NCBI GenBank assembly: GCA_030407085.1
Contig: CM059584.1
Span: forward strand, 140,296,001 to 140,360,000
Direction of reading: 5' to 3'
Length of the DNA stretch: 64,000 nt
Origin: Trichopria drosophilae
Taxonomy: Eukaryota; Arthropoda; Insecta; Hymenoptera; Diapriidae
Position 1 is the stretch's first letter; every line of letters starts with the position of its first letter. Below, piece by piece: positions 46,200 to 56,582 of this stretch. The notes below the pieces were generated by a model, which was not told the origin of the DNA, did no database searches, and worked only from the letters and a program-made list of their open reading frames with translations. The translations under genes were made by a program, and so were the position numbers.

Positions 46200-47160
46200 T
46201 ATATGATGTAAATATTTATTCGTTACGGGTTTATTTATTAATGTCGTTTAAAGTAAGTTTAAAGTAAGTGTATCATATATGTCTATAATACGTGTATAAT
46301 ATTATACAAACGTCTTTTAAATACAAAAAACATGCTTAAAATTCAGTTTTATCATGCTTTATGACATACGTTAACATAACGTTGAACCTTTCACCATTTT
46401 TAAACCTAAAACATTCATTGTAGTAAATAAAACAACTAATGCTAATAATTGAGTTATCGTTTAATATAAATTTGTTACACGTTTGTTTTAAAACAGTATA
46501 AAAATAGTATAAGTATATATAATAATATACTTCTTTCTGATATTAACTATACAAATATTTATATATGAAAACTTCGTGATTAAATTGTTTTCATTGCATG
46601 ATGAAATGTTTAAAATAACAAGAAACCAAACCATGTGAAAAATCCCTTTTACTTTTATTTCTTCAATGTATCATTTCAAGCATTTACGGATTTGAACTTG
46701 CAAAAATGTGTTAATTTTCACACATGCACGACTTAGAATTACTCGTTTTAAACGAAAATAACTGAAATAGAAACGTCGATCAAAAAACACATTTTCTAAC
46801 TGTAAAAATGATAGTAGATTTTTTTCACTTTACAATTATATATACGTAATTCAGATTTGTTTAGTTTTTGAAAATTTGTTTTTATTTTAATTTTTTCTTT
46901 ATTTTATGTATTTGATTTGATAATAGATTATATAACTTTTATGGATTAATTTGAGAAAATAAATTTACATGTTTCTCACTTCAACAGGAAGTTTGTAACG
47001 GCTTTGATTATGAATTTTAAAAAATGTAATAAATAATATTTAGAATACTATTCCTGTTTATTATATATCTATATTATATAATATAATTACGATCACAAGA
47101 ATTCATCCGAAAATAATAAATTTTTTTAATATCCGGTATTTCACTCAAATGTTACAAAAA
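46200..47160. other. AT-rich non-coding stretch
   Basis: No frame, repeat pair or RNA gene supported. A local direct doublet AAAGTAAGTTTAAAGTAAGT occurs near 46250. Confidence 0.5.
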
Positions 47161-47369
47161 GTTAACAGACTTTTATTTGGCACTTTTGAAATAGTCGTTG
47201 AAATCGAAAATTTCTTGTGTCAGAAATATTTTTAGAAAATGTTCTTTATTTTTTTGTGATATTTCAGTAATACGAAAGTATTTTTGGAAAAATATACACC
47301 CGGTACAAAGAGGTCGATACCAGAGTCCAACAGTCAAAATGTGACTGCCAAATAACCAAATGGTTTTAG

Positions 47370-48365
47370 TGTTGAGAAATTGAAGGTCAAAGAGGTAAGA
47401 AATTCGATTCATGGCATTTTTGAGCATTAATTGAAAGAACAAAAAATCTAACTGACCATCAAGAGTTGATTATTTTAATACTGATTGTCCTGCAGAATCC
47501 AATATTATACAGAAAATTCGACCTACTTTTTGCCCAAATTGAAGGTCAAAGAGGTAAAAAGTGTTTCTGTTATTATTTTTTCTAAGTTTGTTCATTTTTA
47601 TTTTCTTGAATTTTACATTTCTTATTGTTTTTGTTGTTTCTTTAATTTCTTTTTTCGTTATGAACTTTTCGATATACGTGTCCGTAACGACTAAAAGAAG
47701 TCCGCAAAGTGTGATTTTACGGACTGATCTCTGCACTTTACAGACTAAAAACAGTCGGTAAAGTGCCTAATTTTGCGAACAGTGTATCAAAAAATAGTGT
47801 TCGCTCCTCGGCCGTAAATTTTTACGACCTCGGTTTGGAGATCGCACAATCTCCACTCGGTCCGTAAAATTGAACTTTACGGCCTAGGACCGAAAAGTAC
47901 TATTTTAGTTGCTTTATATATGTTTTCTTTAGTTTGTTATCCGATAAGTAAAAGTCGATTTTTATAGGATTTTTGTTCCAGAATCCAAATATGACCACCA
48001 AAATATTGAGTGGGACATATTTCTTGCCCAAATTGAAGTTCAAAGAGGTAAAAAATCGGGAATTAGGACATTCCTTCTCTTTTTCGCGAAAAGTAGTCAA
48101 GACTATAACGAGTTGGCAGTAATTCGAATTGCAAAAAGATCGTCGGACATATTGGATCGGCCATTTTGTATTTCTTGATTGTTTGCATCGCATTCTATAT
48201 TATAGATGTGAAAATGTCAAAAGGGCTTAACTCTTACTGTTGGGACAATTTTTTGAGCTGAGAATAGATTTTTGACCACTTTGACCTTCAATATCTCAAA
48301 AACTAGAGCCAATTGGATATTTTGGCGGTCATATTTGGATTCTGGAGCGCAAATTCTGAATCATT
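47370..48365. repeat. Composite repeat region, copy 2 of the ~0.5-kb direct repeat plus inverted flank
   Basis: 47540-48215 parallels 27950-28445. 'gagaaattgaaggtcaaaga' (about 47384) and 'gcccaaattgaaggtcaaag' (about 47533) recur inverted as 'ctttgaccttcaatatctca' (about 48278), and 'agaatccaaatatgaccacc' (about 47980) recurs inverted as 'ggcggtcatatttggattct' (about 48325). The block is therefore a partly self-complementary composite. Frames at 47173-48193 and 48272-48532 arise from it. Confidence 0.7.
47670..47903 (+). mobile_element. CCGTAAAGT-type MITE, copy 1, inside the direct repeat
   Basis: It begins near CGATATACGTGTCCGTAA and ends near GGCCTAGGACCGAAAAGTAC. It is absent at the equivalent point of the 28-kb copy, where 'gaacttttTAATTGC' is continuous. 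The interior has repeated CCGTAAA/TTTACGG words and AACAGTGTATCAAAAAATAG. An inverted copy is at 58235-58415. TTTT-type flanks could be a short target duplication, but the site is low-complexity. Confidence 0.8.
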
Positions 48366-48699
48366 TTATACTTATAGGCTATGTAATTGATAAATCAGTA
48401 CTCTTAATCATTTCAAAATTTTGCTTAATGAGAAATTTATGGTCCACTCCTAAAATTTATACAACAAAACCTTTTTTTTTAATTTTGATGATGGCTACGA
48501 ATATGGGAATCGAAAGTGTTAAAATTTTCTAATTTGGTGTGTTTGTTTTGCTTCTGACATCATCCACGAATGTATTTAATTATTATTATACATAACCTCT
48601 ATACATGTTTGCCAACTATTTGTCATGGAATTCTTTGTTCAATTTGAAAATTGACGAGGATCATTAATCAGGCATTTTAATAATTTTCTAATATTTTCA

Positions 48700-49150
48700 C
48701 TCTTGTATTTACTTTTTGCTGCGAAGATAAAACAATATATTCTCACATTCTCTCTTTAGAGTAAATTAAATATATCCGTGAGCAAAATAAGAGTCTCCCA
48801 CTCTTACCCCAAAATACAATTTTGTTCCCTCTATCATTGGAGAAAACTAAAAATATCTTGTCTAAGAAAATAATTTCTCACACTCGGTGCGAGAGCAAAA
48901 TGCTATTTTTCTCCCTATATTGCGGGAGCAAAATAGCACATTCTCTCCCTAAAGAGCAAAATAAATACATCCGGGAGCAAAATAACTTTCTCGCATTCTG
49001 ATCGCAAAATACTAGTTTGCTTCCTATATAGCGGGAGTAACTATATGTACTAAATAGTATGTGCAACAAGGGATCGCTGCGCTCGGACGCCAAACTCGCT
49101 CTCGTCGGCAATTAGCTATTTTGCTCCCTAGTTGCACAATGTACTAATGT
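48700..49150. repeat. GGGAGCAAAATA-type repeat array, copy 1
   Basis: Many alternating GGGAGCAAAATA and inverted ATTTTGCTCCCTA words occur (about 48774, 48876-48940, 48950-48995, 49000-49040, 49115-49140), giving short stem-loops such as CTCCCTATATTGCGGGAG. A CpG-bearing insert GGGATCGCTGCGCTCGGACG lies near 49069. The minus frame at 48878-49111 is repeat-derived, since a very similar peptide arises from 53228-53461. Confidence 0.75.
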
Positions 49151-50404
49151 AAAACAAGGAAGAATAGGTGTCTGCGGGCTCATACAGTTAATTTAAGAGT
49201 TTTCATATATGACGGTTACAAAATTAGTGAATGACCAATTCCATATCAAATGTTGCAATGAAAATTAGTTTGAAATTCTAAATAATGTTTTATACGACTT
49301 TTATTGTTCTTTTGAATAAATAAAAATATACGTAGTTTGTCGTTTTGCACAAGTTACGAGCACTACAAAAATTACGCTACTTTCATAACTTTCGTCTTGG
49401 AAAATTATTTTCAATTTAGTAAGTAGTGTTGATATCTTCTTTCTTTGGAATTTTTCAGATTTACAAAATTTGGAAAATTAACAAAGCGACGTCTGTTTTA
49501 AAAATTCAATTTTTTCATATATAGACAAAACAGCAAGATCGTGTTTATATAGGAATGCTATTAAGAATAATTTTCTTATTTAATAAAGAAATTTACTAAA
49601 GCTACAAAGCAGCATAAAACACGTTTTACTACAAATAAATAACATTTATTAACGGTTAAAAACCCACATATGTCGTGACAAAGATGAATTACTAAGTAAA
49701 TATATGATATTTTAATTGTTAATAAATATTGTGTATTGATATCGACTAATTTCTTTAGCCATGTTTACAGAATTTTTTTTTGTTTACCAATAAATTAGTA
49801 CTGTTTGTGAACAATAAGTTATTATAATAGAACGTTTTGTCAGTATATTTTTTTAAATGTAAAAACGATTTTTTAAGACAAGACTAATAATTTTCAAAGA
49901 AACTTTTATTTTTAAAAACTATATTTTATAACTTACCAATTTTCTTTCGCTTTCGTCTTATCGTGCGTTAAAGTAAAATTTGTAAATAAAATTTGTCATT
50001 AAACCATACTTCTAAACTACCTGAATAAATGTGATTAATTCCTAAAAAAGAATACTAGCATTTCTACGCCAAATAGCGTGAAATAGTAGAAAAAGATTTA
50101 TTTTTTAATTAAAAAACACAATTTTTCTTCTTCACTTACTTGAATGTGTAAAAACTGAATATTTCATATATAAATATGACATGTTATAATACAGATAACT
50201 TGTTAATTACAATACAAAATGTATTTACTTAAAAATAATATAAAATTGCTATGTTTTTATCATAATCTTTTTCATTCTCATAACTGGTTGATAACAGACG
50301 TAATCCAGTTGAGAAACAAAATTTTGAGTGTAAATGCTGGATAATCACTATGAAAATAATTGATTTTACGTAAAATAGTAAAGAATGAATATTGTATAGA
50401 AAAA

Positions 50405-50770
50405 CTTATCGATAAGGTAGAAATTTACGCTAAAAACTATAAATTAAGAATGACTGAATCAATTTTTAGAAATTCACGCTTTAAAAGAATAATTCCAATT
50501 GTTATATATCGTCTAAAAAAATAAGAAAGAAATTAATTGAAAATTCACACAGAATTTTTGGAAATAAGTAAAAATCACCAATTTACAAAAATTCACCTCC
50601 AATTTTTAATTAATTTCTTTAGTATTTTTTCGGTGACGATGTACAATAACTAGAATTACTATTACGAAACCTGAATCTTGACAAATTGACAGTGTTTTTT
50701 AATTTAAGGTTTTAGAGAAAAATAAAAGTTTCTTCGATATTCCCTACTTTATCGGCGGATCTTGGACTCC
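50405..50770. mobile_element. ~360-bp palindromic MITE family, copy 3
   Basis: Ends ATCGATAAGGTAGAAATTTA and CCTACTTTATCGGCGGAT; internal AATGACTGAATCAATTTT, TTTGGAAATAAGTAAAAATC and an inverted centre match copies at 35543 and 39225. The most diverged of the three. Confidence 0.8.
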
Positions 50771-51774
50771 TCCCTCACTATGACATTAGTTTACACACAC
50801 ATTTTGTCTTTGTGGATTTTTGAAATATTAAAAAGGACTAGAAAGAAATGATGAATTTTTTATTTAAGTTCATTATTACGTTTCATAAAAAAAAATATGA
50901 TAAAATTCCGGTTTATTCCTAATTGAATTTTAATGATTTTTCATGGATAGCATTTATTTGAGAAAGCAGATTATTTTAGAACTAGGTCATCAACAAAAAT
51001 TTTCATTTCGGACCCCATTTTGGGAAGGGCGTATTGAATTTATTGAAAATGGTGAATTATACGCGTTATTTACGCCTGTGTAAGATATTTTAATGCGGGA
51101 GATGATTAAAAAAACGAAGTGCGAAAAACCTTGAAAAATCGTGCGGTTGTTTCATTAACCACGTGTAATTTTGTCATATTTGAATTTGCAGTATTTTCCG
51201 CTACATCATTCGAAAGAGCATCTGTCAATATTAAAAATTACTGTCAAACTTCATTTAAAATTTTTGTACATTTGGTCCTTAATGGTTTAAATTAAAGCTC
51301 TTCTTGTCAAAAGTGTGAAAACACTTTTAATACTGGTTTTTTTTAAATTTAATTTTAATCTTTTGTCATATTATTTTTGTAAACTTCAAAAATAATGCCA
51401 TCGGAAGTTACACAAAACCTTTGAAATAAAAATCGACTCCTTATTTGTCACAATAATTACAGTGTGGCAAGTGTGTCACGCTACAAAAGTGTGTCAAACG
51501 AGGGGTAAAACATTTCAACACTAAAGCAAGTATTGCAGATTCACTTAATTATTTATTTCAATAATCGAATTTACGAAAGAAAAAAACCTTAAAAAATAAT
51601 CATTAATGCAGGGTACAGCAAGAATTGAGAAAGTATTTTTAAAAAAGTTTTAAGATTTGTTAAACAAAATATTTACTTAAATTATTTTCAAAAATTGTTA
51701 AATAAAATTGCACTGTAAATGATAAACGCCAGTCTTTAATTTTTGATTTTCTAAAAATGACATAATTTTTTTAT

Positions 51775-52160
51775 CGCGTTGCAGTGGCAGGAAGTATCGT
51801 TTTCCGATTGCCTCGTTTAATCGTCGGCTGCAAGTCGATCGAAAATAGTCATGAATGGGGAAAACTATCCTCAAAAATAACTCTTGGGGTTATTTTTAGG
51901 TGACAAAACTCGATGGAGACCGTCGTTTATTCGAGTGAGACGGATTTTCGAGATATGCGATATATTCTTGGCTGTGGGAATGCTCTGAGTCATTAAATGC
52001 CGGGGATTCATTGGCGTAGGCACTGGTACTTAGGACGCATGCGCACATGTAACCGGTAGGCCTTGCCGAGTGCGCGCGCACCTTTTTCACTCGGGAAAGT
52101 CCCAAGTTCACTGTTTACAAACTCGTAATCGCTCAATGTATATGTGATTCTACGATGCGT
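51775..52160. promoter_or_regulatory. CpG-rich island, possible promoter or exon
   Basis: The stretch is conspicuously rich in CpG within very AT-poor-in-CpG surroundings. It includes ACGCATGCGCACA (near 52033), which matches the NRF1-type palindrome TGCGCATGCGCA closely, and GTGCGCGCGCAC (near 52069). A minus-strand frame of 71 codons crosses it (52111-51896) with a hydrophilic tail, NESPAFNDSEHSHSQ, but starts without ATG. A 'cctaagtaccag' acceptor-like site lies on that strand near 52020. It could be a promoter, a 5' or 3' exon, or a GC-rich transposon piece; I cannot decide. Confidence 0.3.
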
Positions 52161-52269
52161 ACTGAGAATTCGATTAGGAACATGATGTTTGACACGAACA
52201 AGAAATTTTTAATTAATTTTGTACTTTTAACACTTACGAAACTCATTTTTGACCAATTGAAGACTTATT

Positions 52270-52765
52270 GCATTAGAATTCGCTCTTAATGGAGTGAAAA
52301 TTGAGTCAATCTAGTAACCGAGTGAATTTTAACTTTTCAAGATTTTTTTTAACCATTATAGAAATTTTGAGATATATTCTACAAACCATCAGTATCGACA
52401 TATTTAGCAATAAAATTATTTTTTGGATAGTTTGTGAAACTGAAGTTTACGTAACAGATAAACATGATAGATGTTATACAATGGGCGTTACCGATTTAAA
52501 AAATGTACAACGTAATGTTCCAAAGGTCTTCTCTCTAGGTTTCATTAATGGAAATTCACTTTTTCTTAAGATTGGTTCACTATAGAGAATGAGTCAATTC
52601 TCACTCTGTAAATGTCCACTCCGTATGCAGTGAGTCTTTAGATTATAAAGAGTAATTTTTAAAGAGCCATTTTTCCTCTTTAAGAGTGAGAATTCACTTT
52701 TTTACTCGAATAGCTTAATTTTCACTCCATAAAGAGTGAATTTTCACTCTAAGAAAATTAGAGGG
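52270..52765. repeat. GAGTGAA-rich palindromic family, expanded copy
   Basis: Left end GAATTCGCTCTTAATGGAGT and right end CTCCATAAAGAGTGAATTTT, with ATTCTCACTCTGTAAA and GAGTGAGAATTCACTTT inside. A non-repeat segment (about 52340-52555) sits in the left half, and the 94-codon frame at 52301-52585 spans it. That frame is not supported as a gene. Confidence 0.65.
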
Positions 52766-53279
52766 AAGACATTTGAAATAAACCTGCTACTGCAGGTTTT
52801 TAAATATAAACTTAAAATAGCAATTAAAATACGAAATGCTAAAAAATCAAATTTGTATGAACAAGTAAACCCGCGTATAACGAATCTGTCTTTTTTTACA
52901 GATATTTTGTCTTTTCTTTGCCGTACAATTTTATGTGAAAAAAAGAATAAAAGATCTGTCAAAGGCGACGAAATCATTGGGTGTACATTTGTATTACACC
53001 TTAAAGAATGTCTGTAAACATTAAAAAATCAATATTTTTTCAATCTTATGCTTCCATGTCGAAAAGAATGCAAAATAAGCCAAAAATCTATTAAAAAGGT
53101 GCACTTTTGGGGTATTTTTTGCACTGTATTCGATGTAGAAGAACAAAAAATGAAAAAATATTGATCTTTACACTTTCAACAATATTTACAGTAGGTTATT
53201 AGAATAAATCAGTAGTCGCTAAATTGTCTACAAACTACAAATATCCTCCAAGGTGTAATAAAAGTGTACCTGTTCATCA

Positions 53280-53590
53280 AAATTGTCTTTCACACACTCC
53301 GAGCGCAAAATGCTATTTTGATTCCTATATCGCTGGAGCAAAATATCAATTTTTCTCCCTAGGGAGCAAAATAAATATATCCGGGAGCCCAATAGTATAT
53401 TTCTCAACGTGGGGAGTTTTTCTTCCCGAGTGAATATTATTTTTCTACCGAAATGCACCAAAAGCGTACTAAATGAGCGCAGCGAAGTTACAATGTTTAC
53501 TTTCGATGCATGTATGCAACAAAATTAGTTTCTTACACTCCGAGCGTAAAATACTATTTTGCACCCTAGGTGCATAATGTACTATTTTTT
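53280..53590. repeat. GGGAGCAAAATA-type repeat array, copy 2
   Basis: CACACTCCGAGCGCAAAATG, CTATTTTGATTCCTATATCG, GGAGCAAAATA, CTCCCTAGGGAGCAAAATAA and ATATATCCGGGAGC repeat the structure of 48700-49150 in the same order. A related 'actaaatgagcgcagcgaag' segment follows. Confidence 0.75.
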
Positions 53591-54289
53591 AAATTTCGAA
53601 TTTTAATCTCTATTTTAAGTTTGGTGTAGTACGCTCAGTTGTAGTACCACTAGTTTACTTAAAATTTGTCTACGTGCAATATTAAAACTGTGTGTTGGAG
53701 TTGCACGATACCAAATATTTCACATTCGACTGTTTTGACTATAAAAAAGAAACTTCAATAACTCAACTAAATTCAATTAAAAATGTGCCGCATATGTACC
53801 ACCGAAATTTTTTTTTGTTCAAGAACCATTAATTATTAATTATTGAGGATAATCGTTTTTTTTAATGTCGGTTTCTTGACTATATTTTTTTTTTGGACAT
53901 CGGCTTTTTTATTAGTCGATTTTCGACCCGTACGTAATGACACAAGGAGTAAATGTTATTAATGATTCTAAATTAATGTCTTCGCTGTATTTATGCAATG
54001 GTAACCTAACCTCAAATTTTAATTTGAATAGTATATATATTGACCTTGAATTTTTTTCAAATTAATTACATAAATCTCTCTCATTTCGTAATTTTCAATA
54101 AAAGGAAGGTCTTCGTTTTTCAAAATTATAAAAAATACGATAATATTATTTCTTCTAGTATTTTCCATTATTTTAGTGTATCACCAATGTTTCCTGAATT
54201 TTTAGTAGTTGTGAAAAATATATGTATCACTTTATGTACATAAAATAATTTTGAATAGCGATTTTCGTTAGCAATATTCATTGTTATTG

Positions 54290-54505
54290 CCTTAATGAAT
54301 GGAGATGGAATATGCAACTAATCAGCAATCAAAAGGTCCTGGGTTCAAATCCTTACGCATCGAATCTCTCGAGTTCGGTCCTTATTTTTTTTCAATCGGA
54401 AAATCTGCTAAAAAATCGTTAAAAATGTTCATAGTGATAATTGATAAAAGAGTTCAACATATGCAAAGTCTGAATATTACACGCGAATTTCTGACTTCAG
54501 AACGA
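54290..54505 (+). mobile_element. tRNA-derived SINE-like copy, plus strand
   Basis: The head GGAATATGCAACTAATCAGC, AATCAAAAGGTCCT, GGGTTCAAATCC (54341-54352) reads like the anticodon-arm-to-T-arm half of a tRNA with a good box B. The tail CGAATCTCTCGAGTTCGGTC, T(8) and AAAAAATCGTTAAAAATGTT is shared with the minus-strand copy at 1385-1580. Box A is only vaguely present. The frame at 54299-54508 follows the element and is not a gene. Confidence 0.55.
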
Positions 54506-56034
54506 TAACGTTAGTTGTAGATTTTCAATAAATATATTAACAATGTGTTACTTTCTTTTTAATCTTATTTTATTCCTGTAAAGGATGGTTATTAATTTTG
54601 AAACATTTAATCTTCTATTCGGTACATGTAAGTATATTTGTTGAAGAAATGAATGTATTGTGCGAATTTATGATGGGTAACGCACCTGTATAATGCATTA
54701 TTTTAAACGCTATTGTTAAGTAAACGTTAGTTTTGAATATGAACTTTCTCTTTTCGGTGCAACAACCTGCACTGTCTTTAAATGTAGATTATGAATTCAC
54801 TTGCATATATGGCCATTCCAGTGGAAGACACGGTTCGCCAGTTAAAAATACAAGTTTAAATTATGGCTTGTATTAGGAGATACTTAGTTTTAACTATTGT
54901 TAATAGTTTTATTAATAACGTTTTTATTGTTAAATTTATCATTTTTATCAAATTTGTAGACATCGATTTTATTCATTGAGAAATCAAATTTGTTGAAGGG
55001 TATCATTTTTATAAAACTTGGAAAATTAGAAGCGTATTAAATCTCTCGTAACGTTAGTAGTTTTAATAGTTGTTAGTAGTTGTTATTTTTAACAAATATG
55101 TTAATATATCTCTGGTAAATATTTCTCTTATATTTTTATTATTATTCCAACAAACATGGGAAATAAAAGATTATGACTTCGAAAATTAAATTTGCTGTAA
55201 TTGTATTTTTATTTTATAATTTATTAGTTAAAATTAAAGCGAATAACGTTAATAATTATTAAATTTCAAAAAATGTATTTGGCTTCTCTTTTAATGTTCT
55301 AAACAAGATAATTAAGATTTAATAATTAGGGGACAAAAATACATGGAAATACACTAATGTGGTCATCCAGCCAAAATTATTTTGTTTGTCCTTTCGGCAT
55401 TTTTTGCAGTTTTTTGGTTGTTTTTATTTCGATTTTTCACTCCGAAATCATTTCGGAATTCATGTTTTAAGTAAAGCATCCAAAATGACGGTTCAAATAC
55501 GAAACAAATGTCAAAAAGTTAAAGAATTTTTTATTCCGAAAAAATGTTATAGAACATAAAGTTTTTACAGATTTTTTTACGAAATTTGAAAAATTGTTGA
55601 AAAGTAACCAAAACATTTGGTAAAAATTTTAATATTATTCAAATGTTGTTCAAAATTTTTGTGAAAGTCTAGCAAAAAATTTACTTTTATTATTTTAAAA
55701 ATAATGGTGCGTTTCACTTGACAAATGACAAGGTCAGGAATTTTGTACTGGAAAATGATAGCCTTTCGGATTAAGTGTTATTGAACAACACTGAAATTAC
55801 AGAATGATTTGTGTACTTATTAAAATTTTTCAGAATCAGAAAAATATGTTAAAAATTCTTTAAACATTGCAGCCTATTCCTTGCTCAATTCTAAGAATTA
55901 AGTAATGTTCTTTTTCTGGTCTATCATTGCCGAATACAAAATTATTAAACATTTCGACGATATTTTCGATTTTAAGCAGCCATTTTGGATGCTTTCGCAT
56001 TTATTTTCAAAATACACATATACTCTCCCAATTC

Positions 56035-56275
56035 GAAACATGGAAAAACTCACTATTTGAATCAGTGAATGAATACTCACTGCTGGGTTAGTGACTTTCA
56101 TCATATTCACTGCCTAAAGAAATTTTATTGGCTCATTAAGCAACTTAATTTCACTGACTAAAACAGCGAAATTTTACTACTTCTCAGTGATTCCTTTTTT
56201 TACTGTGGCAAAAATTAGAGGGGCTATTCACTGAGAATAAGTGAATTTTTACTGCTTCAAATTGAGAGAGTACAC
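56035..56275. repeat. CAGTGAA-rich palindromic relative
   Basis: AACTCACTATTTGAATCAGT, GAATACTCACTGCTGGG, TTCACTGACTAAAACAGCG, TATTCACTGAGAATAAGTGA and CTTCAAATTGAGAGAGT give a loosely symmetrical block of the same style as the GAGTGAA family but with CAGTGA words. Confidence 0.5.
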
Positions 56276-56582
56276 ATTTTAAATTTCAAGTCGAGGACAT
56301 GATTTCATGACTTCAAGCAAGAATTCCGATGCGATTTCAGTGTGAAAAAACGAGATAACAAAAATATGTTTTTTTTTTTGTTAATATCATGTCTAGTTTT
56401 TCATAGTTGTATTTTTAGAAAGCTATAATAACCGATTCTGAAAGTTCAGTTAATTTTAGATCATGTGCCTATTTCAAATTTTGTTAGATCCTTTTTTTTT
56501 CCAAGGATACAACCATTCATAAGTAAAGTAAAAAATGTACATTCAGGACTTATATAAGTTTTTCTATGGTTTGTTACGAAAT

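Noticed and set aside
48878..49111. Minus-strand frame resembling the peptide from 53228-53461
   Set aside because: The similarity comes from shared GGGAGCAAAATA repeat arrays, not from a gene pair.
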